A stretch of 64,000 nucleotides of DNA from Carallia brachiata (Eukaryota; Streptophyta; Magnoliopsida; Malpighiales; Rhizophoraceae), in NCBI GenBank assembly GCA_021464245.1, contig JADCRB010000043.1:7277056-7341055 (forward strand), read 5' to 3'. The position numbers and the translations under genes were made by a program. Below are positions 38,301-49,956 of the stretch, one piece after another; positions within the stretch are counted from its first letter, which is position 1; every line of letters begins with the position of its first letter. Under the pieces are notes generated by a model. The model was not told the DNA's origin, did not search any database, and saw only the letters and a program-made list of their open reading frames with translations.

Positions 38301-39183
38301 AATCATTTATGTTGAAAACAGAGAAAGAAAAAAAAGGAAAGAAAAGAAAAGAGAATCCGGGTAATACTGTTCCTTTCATTCTTGTGCATGTTTGATTAGG
38401 TTCCAGTCGTTTACAAAGTCAAGGAAATGACACGATGCTGATCTTTAAGAAAAAGGATGCGAAGAGTGTGTTTTTTATGCCTCGCTGGATCTCCCTATAA
38501 CCAAAAAAATGTTTTGTATATTTTTTAATTATACATTACAATAGACATAATATTAATAAAAAAAATTAAAATGTTAAGACTTTCAAATAAATTATTGCGT
38601 CTTCTTTTATTTTTAAAGAGAGTATTTTAAGAGGAACCACCTCTCGTAGTATCAAAATGCTGGGTACATATAATGAAATCCGATATCCAATTGTGAATTT
38701 GATTGGAAATGGACATCTTGACTTTATAATAGCTCTTTCATTGAAAGGAAATTTCTCATTCAAGTGGCCGAAGTAAGCTCTTCTGTTGAAATTTCACATC
38801 ACACCCAAGTTGTCTAGAGCAGGACATTAGCTTTGCAATTGAAATGAAAATGATCATTCAGTAGACGTAATCACATTACAATAAGAAAATGAAAGGACAC
38901 CACCAGCCACACCCTCTACTCTAATAATAGAATAACTTAATCTAGCAACGAAGGTGTTCAATAAGAAGGCATGACAGCTTTGTAGCAAGCAACTATTCAA
39001 GTATAGGAAATTAACCATTGAAGGGGGGACCAAATGGAAGGCCATAAGTATTACACACAAATAGAAACAATACACATATATGCAAAGCAAATTGGTAATT
39101 TTAACATTCTAGTCCTTGTGTTATGTGGTTCCCCCACCCAACATTAGGACTAAACCAGCTCTGCCTTCTAATAGGCTTCATGG
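34493..39183. other. intergenic after CSLE; simple repeats, no recognised gene
   Basis: The CSLE 3' untranslated region probably extends to about 34680 (AATGAAATCATAATGG). An (AT)n microsatellite lies at about 35350-35414. The stretch 36530-37500 is less AT-rich and has frames at 36533-36730 (+) and 37207-37488 (-) that I cannot assign. The region 38850-39180 may be the old 3' flank of the transporter pseudogene. Confidence 0.4.
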
Positions 39184-39782
39184 CTATGTAAACGAGGGAC
39201 ATCCTTTAACCTTGATACCAGGTGCCGTCAGACACGTCGCGAGAGGACAGTGATCAATACCTGTGCCCCACCACTTCAAGTTTTTGTTCTCGTTTTGCAG
39301 GGCGAAAATACCAGAACGCCCATGAAAGCCGTACCAGCATCCAATGCTGCAGAAAGAACGTAATTGTATTTCTGCCACCCGTTTGTGGTCGCGGAAAACA
39401 AAGTAGTTGAAGATGGTTCCAGTTATAAGCCAGCTTGCCATGTTTGTGGGAGTTGTAGGCGGCATTCCAGCATAGCCACAAGATATGACTGGTATGTTTA
39501 TCAATGGAATCCATTTCTTTTCTGGGAACATTTTGCTCAATATCCAAACAGGCACTGGCAAGAAAGCTCCAATGAGGAATAACCATACCAAGTTCCGGTA
39601 CCGGGTCAAAACAGTCTTCTTGGTCCGATGAGCCCCCAAATCACAGAAGCATCGAAAGCATCACTGGGGGTGTCGGGTCATCGGTTTCTGGCACCACCAG
39701 GGCCACTTCCTCTATGGGACACCTCTCATAATACTCTTCTGCTGTTGATTCCTGTTCCTTGGCCTGCATCTGTGGTCGCCAT
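39184..39782 (-). pseudogene. OPT: oligopeptide transporter (OPT family) pseudogene, N- and C-terminal ends fused
   Basis: The minus strand first reads a start (ATG at 39780-39782) and, after a one-base shift, the OPT N-terminal motif CPIEEVALVVPETDDPT (about 39680-39735). Within 60 bp it passes straight to OPT C-terminal sequence: WGLIGP, YRNLVWLFLIGAFLPVPVW, FPEKKWIPLINIPVI, PTNMASWLITGTIFNYFVFR, then ALQNENKNLKWWGT. Functional OPT proteins are usually over 700 aa with 12-16 helices; roughly 500 internal residues are absent. Two compensating single-base shifts also scramble the segment between the FNYFVFR helix and FALQNEN. It cannot encode a working peptide/metal-chelate transporter. An internal deletion is the simplest cause. 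Confidence 0.88.
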
Positions 39783-40680
39783 TGATGCTAATCAAAGAAC
39801 AGACTTGCAAGCTCTATTTCTCTCTTATCTGCGAATTAAGATATTATCGAAAAGAAAGAATAATGAATGAACATTATTTGAAAGAAAGTACTATCTTTGT
39901 ATGGAGACAAAAACTGAAAGCGTCAAACAATGACATTAGATAGAGTGGAAATCAAGGAGCAAGTTTTCATGACAGGACGGGAATGCCCTTCGTGCAACAG
40001 TAAATATTTTTGACATTCGTGGTTAATTATAATCTTACACATGAAATACTAAAAATATATTTCATATTTAACTTTTCACTAAGGTTCATGTGCCTAAAAC
40101 ACAGAGTAAAACTAAATATATGTTTGATTTTATATAGTTTTGAAAAAATTAATTACCCTTACTAAACTTGAGAAGTATGTCCTTTCATAATTTTAGTGGG
40201 CTTAACTCATTGCAGCACAATCCTCGTGAGCCAACCACCTTGCTTTCCCATTTTAACCACCAAAATCTTAAAAATGTATCTTGACGTAAGTTTGCAGCTG
40301 TCCCGCTCCAATTTAAGCGTTGCTTATCCATTCATCAACAAAGCAGATTTTTGTTGGTCTTTTTTCGTTGATAAATAAAAAACAGTGATAGTGTCTTAAT
40401 AATTCTGTTAAGAAATATTATATCTCGTGTCTAAAAAATGTAAATAATCTAAATAATTATATTATAATTCGTGCTGAATATAGGTTTAATTCCACTCTAA
40501 TAACACTAAAAACTGTAACCTATAGCTTGCGACACAACAGCGTCGTTTTATTTATTTATTTATTTATTTTTTAGACTGAGAGGAGATTTGCTGCAGTGCG
40601 GTCTTTCTGGTTTGATTGGTTTCAAAGTCCTTGTGACTGCTGACCTAAAGGACAACCATATTATCCTTGACCTCAAAAAT
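39783..40680. other. intergenic, nothing recognised
   Basis: AT-rich non-coding sequence upstream of the OPT pseudogene, with a short TTTA microsatellite near 40549-40571. I see no promoter or gene that I can support. Confidence 0.4.
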
Positions 40681-41324
40681 AGAATTATAACTATTTTAAT
40701 TCTAAATCGTTATTCGTATTTTTAATTTAATTTTAATTTATTTAATTTTTTTAATTGAAGCATAAATTTTTCAGCTATTTTATAAGCTAGTACTTTTGTT
40801 AACAAAAATTAATCAAATGGTTAAAATTAACTATTAACTAAATCGGGATAAATAAAAAAAATCTTAAATACTGTTTCTTCTATATTTTTAGGTTTTAATA
40901 TTTTAAAAAAATGATTGAAATATTCAAAAAAAAAAGAGGCAAAAACTCCCTACATCAAATTTAACAAAGCAAAAAAGGGCAAAAATAAGAAAATGATGAT
41001 AATGGGGTATTTTGGGGTATATTTTTTATTTTTTATTATATTTTCCATTTCTTAAAAAATTAATTATTTTTTATTATTTTTTCCATTTTAAATATTTTTT
41101 AGATATTAAAACAAGAAAATACAAAAAAAATTGTCTTTATAATTTTTTTTAATTTATATCTGTTTGGTCAACAATTAATTTTAACGGTTTGACTGATTTT
41201 CGTTACCGAAATTACTAGTTTATAAAAGAATTAAAAGATTTAGGATTTGATTGAAAAAATTAAAAGATTTAGAATTAGATTGAAAAAATCTATAAAACTT
41301 TTAAACTAAAATGGGTATAATCCT
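40681..41324. mobile_element. degenerate foldback (Mutator-type) element, 644 bp
   Basis: Ends AGAATTATAACTATTTTAAT (left) and AGGATTATACCCATTTTAGT (right, reverse complement) are inverted. Inner arms share TTAACAAAAATTAATCAAA / TTTAACGGTTTGACTGATTTT-type sequence. Flanking 9-mers CTCAAAAAT (40672-40680) and CTTCAAAAT (41325-41333) agree at 7 of 9. Arms are diverged, so this is an old copy. Confidence 0.6.
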
Positions 41325-42096
41325 CTTCAAAATTGATTGCAAGATCAATAAATGTTTTTTTTTGAACTAAAAAAACATACATGGTCAGTATGTAAGTCAT
41401 CGCATGTATATGCCGAAACAAGGGTCATATGTTACGTTCTCATTTAATCCTTTTTCAAAGAGAGAACCCTCTACACAAACATTGATAGAAATGAATGAGC
41501 TTTTTCAATCTCGACTTCAATATTAACGAATCTAAAATCAATACTACGTCACGTCAACTACGCCCATTTTGTGGGAAAAGCAACAACATGGAAACTCGAA
41601 CACGCGCAATGTTAGAAAAAATTCACCGACTTACCACCAAACTATTACCTTGGACGGTAAAATCAATAATTGTTAAATCATCTAATTATTTATAATATAA
41701 ATGCTGTCAAGTATTTTTTTTTTTTTTCAGCCAGAGTTATTAAGTATAGTTGTCAATTCTAATTTTTGAATGTAGATATATGGGTTTTAGATATATGGGT
41801 TTTTTTTTTTTTTTTTTTTTTGGGAATGTCTAAGGGTTTTAATTTTTTTTAATTATTAAATATTATTGAATAAATTACTTACCTACTGCATATCTCATCA
41901 ACCCTTATCATGCACTTAAACTCTTTTTTTTTTTTTTTTTCCAAAAAGGTTGTTTATTTTTAATGATTGAAAGTTCTATTAGCCTGAGATAAGCTTTTAT
42001 TATATCATAATAATATGTTATCATGTTTAGACATGAATTTCAAGTTACATCATTTCCTTTGGCTTATCATTGGACTAGCGTCAGTCCTTCGTTTAA
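41325..42096. other. intergenic with poly-T runs
   Basis: Long T homopolymers occur at about 41717-41729, 41801-41821 and 41925-41940. They may be tails of decayed retroposons, but no bodies or target duplications are recognisable. The frame 41495-41695 has no known domain. Confidence 0.35.
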
Positions 42097-42820
42097 GAGG
42101 GTGTTTGGGTAAATTTTTGAAGGGTGCATGTGAGTTTTATTTTTAAAAAAACAAGAAGAATTGTGTTTGGTAAATTTTTTGGTACTGCTGTTTGATTCTT
42201 CTTATTTCCTTATTTGACTCCCTAACAACAACTAATTGAAAAGTAGTTTTAAGTTATTTTTTACTATTTTTTAGATTACTTTTCACTTTTTAATATTAAT
42301 AATAATTTATATGGACTAAATTACCCTTAAACAATATTTATATAATTTACTATTATTTTTTTACTTGTCACGTGAATTAGATATATTAATTTATTTTATT
42401 AGTATTTATATAACTTCAATAATTTCTTTTTTCAACTATTCTTAAATAATATTTTTTTTATTTCAATTTTCTTTAACATTGACATTAAAAAAATTTCAAA
42501 CATAATAATTTTTATCATTTAGTAAAAATTAATATTTTTAAAAAAATTTAAAAATTAAGTAAAATAATTTTCAATATTATTTATAAATATTATTCTAAAA
42601 ATATAAAATTATAAAATATAAAAATAAAATTTTCAGTATGATATATTTACATAAATTAGATGTCTAAATTAGATATTTCATTATTCAACAGTAACAATAA
42701 ATATAAAATTTACCAAATACTTTATTAGTTTTATCAGCGATCAGCAATGAGCAATTAGCAGCAGTAATCAGTAACATCAATCAGCAATAGTAACATTTAA
42801 TAGGTAACCCAAACAGACAC
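42097..42820. mobile_element. PIF/Harbinger-type MITE, 724 bp
   Basis: Left end GAGGGTGTTTGGGTAA and right end (reverse complement) GTGTCTGTTTGGGTTA form an inverted pair around the GTTTGGGT core. Both are followed outward by TAA (42094-42096, 42821-42823). Interior arms pair weakly and contain ACCAAATAC / TTTGGTAAATTT. No transposase. The three-base TAA duplication supports Harbinger. Confidence 0.62.
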
Positions 42821-45800
42821 TAAATCACAAAAGTTTAATAATAACCGGAGCTTGTCAAGCAACCCACCCTTACATCTAAGCTGAAATTGGCAAACTGACA
42901 ACTCACAAGTTTGGTGCATGTGTCCCCTGAAATTTATCTTGCATTCTTGCCAAAAGTTAAACCCAAAGAAATATATATATATAATAACCATAACCTAAAG
43001 AATAAACCTACCGTAACTAACAAACACTAACTAATTCAGTCTAGTCGCCAATAATTTCAAAATTTAGAGATTTATGGTTAAAACCTCAAAGCTATTTCTC
43101 GTCTGCCCCACTGTAATTCAGAAAAGAAAAACTTACCTGTCAAATGATTTTTTTTTTTTTTTGCATATGAAAGTCCTTCAGTGATTTTTTTTTTTATTAA
43201 TAACGTTTAATTGTGTAGCGGCGAATTCGCCATTTTGGCACGATTTTGGTGTGGGGGCATTTTAGTCATTTTAAATATGTAAATCTATCGGTGTCAACTC
43301 ATCAACGAAAATTAAACGAAGGCGATTTGACTATTAATTAGTATAGGGCTTGTTTGGTAAATTTTAACTAACAAAAAGAAAAAAAAATACTTTTTATTTA
43401 TTTTTTAATTATTTAAATAATTATTTTTTTATTTTTTTTATAAATTATTATTTTTTATTTTTTTATAATTTTTTAATCATAATTTTTTATTAATAATAAT
43501 ATTATTATTACTGTACTATTTTTTATTTTTTTATTTTTATTTTTTATATTTAATTTTTCACTATTTAATTACAGTATTATATTTTTTATTAGGAAATAAT
43601 AATGCTGGCTGTAGCCTTTGTAGGGAACGTGGAAGTCACGTGCCGCTGTGCAACCGACTCACTTTTGTCTCGCCAGAAGCAAATGCCAACTGGAACATCC
43701 ACATGGTCCCTCCGGGGGTCCCACCATTAAAGGTCCATATTAGAAAAGTTGGGCCCCGAAAATGCCGACGAAACTGCCACGTGCATCTGAAGCTCGTGTT
43801 TTGCTCGTGCTTCGCTGGCAAGAGAGTAGAGACACAGGGTGGGGGTGTCCACGTGCCATTCATGCTTAGGTGGAAAATCTGCCTTTTAAGAGGTTTTTTC
43901 TTTTAAAAAAATTCTAAACAGAATATGAAGATCAATTGAGCCTTCGAAAATGAATTTTTATAAACTAATTTATGTTTTTATTAGCATCGTTACAATCTGA
44001 AGATCAATTCACAATATATGTCCATCCTATAAATTTGAATCAATTAGAAGAGGGAATTCTTATACTAACTTTCTTATAATGTTAGATGTTTGCCTTGTCA
44101 ATGTGAGGAAGTATATAACCATTTTCTTTTACGTCTCCGCTTATTCTTTTAAGGAAATAATTATGAGATTGTATTTGTTCATTATTAGTTATTGTTTAAT
44201 TTTTTCTTCAAACGTATCAAAAAAAATTATTTAAGAATAAAAAATTTTAACTTTAAATTTTAATCGAAGTTAATTAAAAAAAATCTTACAAATTTTAATT
44301 TGAAAACACACAGGCATATATATATATATATATATATATTGCCTTTGTATCTTCAAGCCGAGTAGCTTTCTCTGGTACGGTACGACGCTGCCCAGAAAAC
44401 ACATGCATGGGTCAATAATTTATAACTGATCATTACTGAGATGGTTGAAATTAAAAACCATTTCGTAATGTGGAACTCTTTCCATGGCGAGGCAATAATA
44501 TTCCATGTGGTGGGGTCGGACTTTGGGCTGAATTGATTGATTGAATGGTGATGCAACATACGAATGCTCCAAACCGATCATTTATCTAACTAGTGGACTG
44601 TGGAGGGACCCGTGACCCGGAACCTGATCGAGCAATAGCATAGACCCATGTTTAGATCGTGCGACAATTACCAATTTAAATTTTATTACTGTTAAATGGT
44701 AAAGTTAAATTTGTTATTTCTCACTTAATATAAAAAATGTTATAACTATTTACTCATTTCACATCTTCTCTTAACATAGTCACAATCACAACATTTTATT
44801 GATAAAAGTGTAAAGCACATTTTAGATATTAAAAAAAAAAAAAAAAAAAAAGGCTTCTTTCACATTGGCAATTTGGCCCGGTTTTGCTGGCAACACTTTT
44901 GGCGCTCGAATAAGCTGACGAGTGCTAAGCTTTGGTGCTAGTTCTGGTGCTGTGAGAGATTTTAAGGCCAACCCTTTTGGTACATAAAAGGTGCAAAAGT
45001 ACTCTGTATGTCAAGGTTTTAAGAACTGAACCGATCAGTAAATCGGAAAGATTAATGGTTCAAAGTTCAATTGGTTCGACCGGTATAACCATGGTTGAAC
45101 CAGTATTTAATATTAAATATATAAAAATTAAATTTTTATATAACTTATATAATTATATAAAATGTTATATGATATAAGAATGATAATAAATATTTAAAAT
45201 AAAGTGTATTTTAAGAATTATATTAATATTTACATTCATTAAGGATATTATAATTAGTATATTTAACAAAATATAATTTATAAAAATTAATTGAAAAAAA
45301 TAATATTTATAAATAATGGTTAAATATTAATTTTTTTAGTTTAACGATTAAATTAAAAATTTTAATCAATTGAGGACTAAATTGAAATTTTTAGTTAAAA
45401 TTAAAATTTTAATTATAATTTAGATAAAGTTTTAAGTCAAATTATAATTTAAAATTTTATAGTTTAAATTGATCCGGTTCAACCGGTCCGATTTTTTGCA
45501 GGCTTTCCCAATTTTTGACCGATTTTTTCTGGTCCGGTTCGCATCCCATTTTTAGGCCAAAATCGGACCGGACCTAAGACCAATCACCGGTTTATCCGGT
45601 TGAATTGGTCGGTCCGATCCGGTTCTAACTTCATAGGTGTATGCAAGAAAAGCATGGATCATGATTTCCAAAGGCATGGGTCCTCCTCAGAAGTCAATCT
45701 ATCTAGGGCAGCTGAAATGAACTAGAGATTGCATCTCCACTAGCAATGGATCGACTTTGGACTTGAATATATATTATCTTTTTTTGGACGGTCTAAAATT

Positions 45801-46620
45801 TTGCACATCCTAGTAACCTGTTTTTGTTGTTGTCAATCTTGTGAGAGGACCCAATAAATTTTTTCGTCTAATTAACATCTTTTGGTGTTTTCACGCATAG
45901 ATGTAAACTTGTGAACAATAATTATTAAATATAATCTTAGTACTCATCAAAATTTAAAAGTTAGAGTAAAATCTAAAATTTAAATGTCAAATTTTACTAA
46001 AAGTTAAATTCAAACTCTCTCGCTCTAACTTTTTTTAAAGAAAAAAAAATTGTGAACAATTTAATATTTCAATTTTGATTTGCATGTCGTTTAATTAAAT
46101 ATGTGAAATACCAACCTTACGATTATTGGCAGCAATAAGACATGCCAATAGTACTTACCATCTCACTTTCACCCTCCAAAGTCCTCAATGTTTTGATATG
46201 AAATTCAGAGAAGACATTCCATTATGTCCAAAAAATTTAAAATAAGGAAAAAAAAAATTATGTCTAATGTTTGGCATCACATTCACAACATAGTCGACCA
46301 TCTAGCCCCTGGAATACACAATTCAACAGTAGAAGATAATTTAGCATAAACATATGTCAAAGAAGACAAATGATGAATTGGATAAACAAGTGTTCATTCT
46401 TTGACAAATTTAGGCAGTCGATGCAGAAAAATAATAGATGGGAAGAATCTCGATCAAATGGTATCTACGTTCACATTGGAGAAAAATGAAACTTGGAGTC
46501 TTGGACAAGATATTTTGTACACAGGCAGGCTGTCATTGAGCTACATCACTTCCTACCAGTAGCCAAATGTGGTGTCACAAATCCCTTTTCCTAGCCTAAT
46601 CTATCACTGTACAAAGGAGA
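42821..46620. other. intergenic; G-box cluster and a degenerate TIR element
   Basis: 43340-43600 is very AT-rich and begins with a GTTTGGTAAATTTT motif like the neighbouring MITE, so it may be a relative. 43610-43880 is a GC-richer island with three CACGTG boxes (listed separately). 44997-45640 has inverted, CCGGTT-rich ends (GGTTCAACCGGTCCGAT and similar) around an AT-rich core, probably a decayed DNA transposon with uncertain ends. A (TA)n tract lies at about 44317-44340. Confidence 0.4.
43637..43855. promoter_or_regulatory. three G-box (CACGTG) sites in a GC-rich island
   Basis: Perfect CACGTG palindromes occur at 43637-43642, 43778-43783 and 43850-43855, within 219 bp. G-boxes bind bZIP and bHLH factors in plants. 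The island contains an open frame of 88 codons (43640-43906, +) without a recognised domain, and no gene start is evident nearby, so a function is not shown. Confidence 0.45.
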
Positions 46621-47069
46621 AGAATCTTTCTTTGTTTTTTTTTTTTTTAACAACAAGAAAATGTTGCATTAGATTAAACCATAGATATAAGGTTTGAAAA
46701 GAATTAATCATCGATTTGAATTATTAGATATTGTCTAGTTGCCATCAAATTTATAATTTAAAGTAAAATTTAAGTTTTGAATACTTAATTTTATTATTAA
46801 TTAAATTTTCTTCCTCACTATAACTAAATAATAAAAAAAAAAAACAGACAAACATTGATTTGAAACTCCACCCAACTTCCGCCTTGACTGTTACCATTAA
46901 CCTAAAGCGTCAGTCTAATATATATTTTTTTTCTTTCGTTGTTTCCTAGGCTCTTAGTCTCTTTGGAAAATGGACCTCATCCAAGCCGCCTAAACTGATC
47001 CTGCTTTGGGCAGCAAGCAGTAAATTAATTATATAATATTTGACACAAATAAATTTTCAATCATATCTT

Positions 47070-47094
47070 GGGGGGGGGGGGGGGGGGGGGGGGG
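47070..47094. repeat. 25-bp poly-G homopolymer
   Basis: Twenty-five consecutive G, followed by AGGAAGAAGAG. Long G runs are rare in plant nuclear DNA and can form G-quadruplexes. They are also prone to assembly and sequencing error, so the length is uncertain. Confidence 0.85.
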
Positions 47095-48114
47095 AGGAAG
47101 AAGAGATTGGCAAGCAATAAACACCAAACATTTTATATCTTGGAAGATTTGAGTCATTACAAGCCGATGGTCCACAACAATCCACGATCGAGGGAGAGTT
47201 TAGTGATATTCCTGTAAGTTTGCCATGACCTGAGTCAAGTCGACTCGCGTCGAGTTTCAGCACGGCACATCGATCTCTTGCAATCACCATTCAGAACAAT
47301 TACAAACCCTTTCGGTAACCTCAAGGGTGCCTTTCTTCAACGGTTCTACCCCACCATGATTGGAATTCTTGGTCCTTCTCTTAAACAAACAAAACATCCA
47401 TTGTGAATGTTGGGAAGTCCCTTCCAATTCCAAAGATCAGTTCACATATGTTGTAGGCGACATAGAATAGAACACAGTGAAATAGACCCGTTGAAGTCCT
47501 TCATTCCATAAGCTCCCTGTTGGTTTCTAGGGAAGCTTGGAGGTGGGAAATCAAGCTGAAAGTTGCAGAACATGGCTTCAATGCTTGCTGGAAATTGCAG
47601 CACAGACAAAGTCTTTGGTTTGGTGTTTGCAGCAGAAACAAAAGAGCTTGCTGGAGAGAAATTCCAGCAAGGGAGAGACACACATTTGAGGTACAATCTG
47701 ACCTCTTTCTCTCTCAACTTCCATTAATCATAAACCTCTTATATATAGAGGTGATTTACAAGAGCAGTACACATAACTGTTATAATTTCTACATTGCATT
47801 CAAATTCAAATTCAAATACATAATGACATCGCTACTTGACTAAGCAAGTTATGATTATACTTAAGACTGAAATTATCACATCAACAGCTACTAGGCAAGC
47901 TCCAGCATCTTCAAATCAACAATCATAACAGCCATAACTGATTTTTGAATACTGGAATGCAACCTGAACAAAACATACATCAGCTCAGCAAAATGGAAGC
48001 ACCACTGGAACCCTGCATCTGCTGGGACCTTCACTCCCCATAAGCTCCCCACCTAAGGTGAAACTAGAACATGACCAGCCGAATCCATTTAACCTTCTCG
48101 TAGGAGATAAAAGG

Positions 48115-48394
48115 AAAAATAAGTCTTAAGTTGTTATGAATTTTCATAATTGAGTTTTAAATATTTTTATTTTTTTATTTTAGTCTTAAACTTTTAAGAT
48201 TTGTTACAATCAAATTTTTTTGTTGACAGAATTGGTCAAAAATTTTAATATTGTACATTGATCTGACAGAAATAATCTCAATTCTGTTGACAGAAGGACT
48301 TCATTGCAATGAATTTTAAAGATTTAGGATTAAAATAAAAAACAAAAAAGTTTAGGACCAAATTGTAAAAATCTATAAAAATTCAGAAATTATT
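48115..48394. mobile_element. foldback MITE of about 280 bp
   Basis: Left (AAAATAAGTCTTAAGTTGTT) and right (reverse complement AAAATAATTTCTGAATTTTT) ends lead into inverted arms. They share TTTTATTTTAGTCTTAAACTTTTAAGAT-type sequence and converge on two GTTGACAGAATTG / CAATTCTGTTGACAG motifs. No coding capacity; the target duplication is unclear. Confidence 0.65.
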
Positions 48395-49956
48395 TTTTTT
48401 TTCAATTAATTAAAAAAAAAAAGAAGAAGAAGAAACGATCCTTTTCCTTCGGACCGATATTATGTTCTCCATCTATGCAGTTGGTTTTTTCGTGTGATGT
48501 TGGATAGACCTGGCAATTTAGTTTGCAACTATAAACACTTCTGTAGAAAAAATAGTTGCATATATATTTTTTTTTAATTCCAGCTACGTGCCAGACGTTC
48601 GTATATAAGAGTGTTAGCCGATTTATAAGTTCTTTGAGCGCTTTCGGTGGCTGCAGTGTGCCTCCAAATATGAGTGGAATTGCAGGCATTTGAATGATGC
48701 CCCTCATCCTATCCACTGAATCACAACAAATAATTTTAGCGCAAAGATTCTTGGACCACCAACTTAGCACTCTCTGCAAGCTTTTGCATGTTTTGTTGCC
48801 TCTAAAACCCTGATCAGTCTTTGGTCCATGCTACACAGCCTCCAGAAAATAAACTTTGAGCAGCTAAAGATATATGGTCTTGTTCTTCCTGATCAATTCC
48901 AATTATTTTTTTACTTTTTTTCGGTTACAAGGAAACTGAAAGGATTGGAATGAGAATTAAATTATTAAAATTGAACACAGAACTAATAGTTTTTAATAGA
49001 GTATTTCAATCAATTGTTTTGTATTAGAAGCAAGACATTCAACTCCAATTGTTATTATTATTATTTGTTGATTTTTGAATTGAAAGCTTCCATTATTGTC
49101 CAATAGCCAGTAAAAACCCCTTTTATTTATTTATTTTTTTTGGTCAATGTAAAACCCCTTTTATATAGACGTGCTAAGTGGTGCAATAAATAAGCCTCCA
49201 GGGATACCTAAAAAATCACTAATTGAGAACCGGAATTTGGGGAACATTGCGGGGCAAATTGTCCATTGAATGCGTCCGGTTGGTTATGGTTTACTGGACT
49301 AGTGAAGGCTGTAAAGTTAGGTTATTTAACGGACTGAACAGCATGCTCTTCAATCGAATCTTGTTAGCTTTGCGCCCTTCGCTTTCAACGTGTTAGTGTT
49401 TTGTCCAAGCCCAATAGACCAAAAACTTCAGTTTTTATTCCCAATTTTCTCATAATTAGCCTATAATTATGAGTTCGATCATCAACTAATCATTTGTCAA
49501 TTGCTTAACAGGTAAACCATACCCTGTACGATTTTTTTCCCTGTATTCAGAACTGAAGTATTACAAGCACGCAATTATGAAGAACGATCCTTGGTGTAAC
49601 GATTTACGAACATAAAATGACTTTTGAGTTCATTAGTGCGAGGAGCAGAAATAACTTTTTCTTAAAAAAACAAAAATAATAAGAGTAATATTTGCTATAA
49701 TCATGGCAAGTAAAGGGGTATAGGTGTATCAGGGAGATTACTATAAAACACCACCCAGAATTTTTTTTTTAAAAAAAATTCATAGAGAGCAAACCATATG
49801 CTAATTATATATAAAATCAGGAATTGCACTCGTTGTGGCATTGTTGTATTGCCACCATTATCATGCAGCTAGCTACATAGAAAATTGCTTGGACAGCTAG
49901 GCTATGCTAAATTTCAACCACTAGTGCACTTAATTAATCGAGCAATTACTGAATAA

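Larger units (their letters stand above)
46621..49956. other. intergenic; poly-G run, LTR-like segment, small MITE
   Basis: A T-rich run near 46636-46650 followed by AACAACAAGAAAATGTTGCATTAG resembles a minus-strand LINE/SINE tail. 47434-48060 on the minus strand resembles an LTR (TATA-like CTCTATATATAAGAGG, then a leader-like stretch; purine-rich GGTGGGGAGC before it), but I could not place both ends. A minus-strand frame at 48402-48779 begins with about 70 residues of ordinary composition and then becomes low complexity; I do not recognise it. Confidence 0.4.

Noticed and set aside
44997..45640. CCGGTT-rich inverted ends around an AT-rich core
   Set aside because: Probably a decayed DNA transposon, but ends and target duplication are too uncertain for a separate element call.
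47434..48060. LTR-like segment on the minus strand
   Set aside because: TATA-like and purine-rich signals are present, but matching TG/CA ends and a target duplication could not be found.
48402..48779. 125-codon minus-strand frame with an ordinary-looking first half
   Set aside because: No domain recognised, and its second half runs into T-rich low complexity. Not enough to call a gene; a protein search of the first 70 residues would decide.
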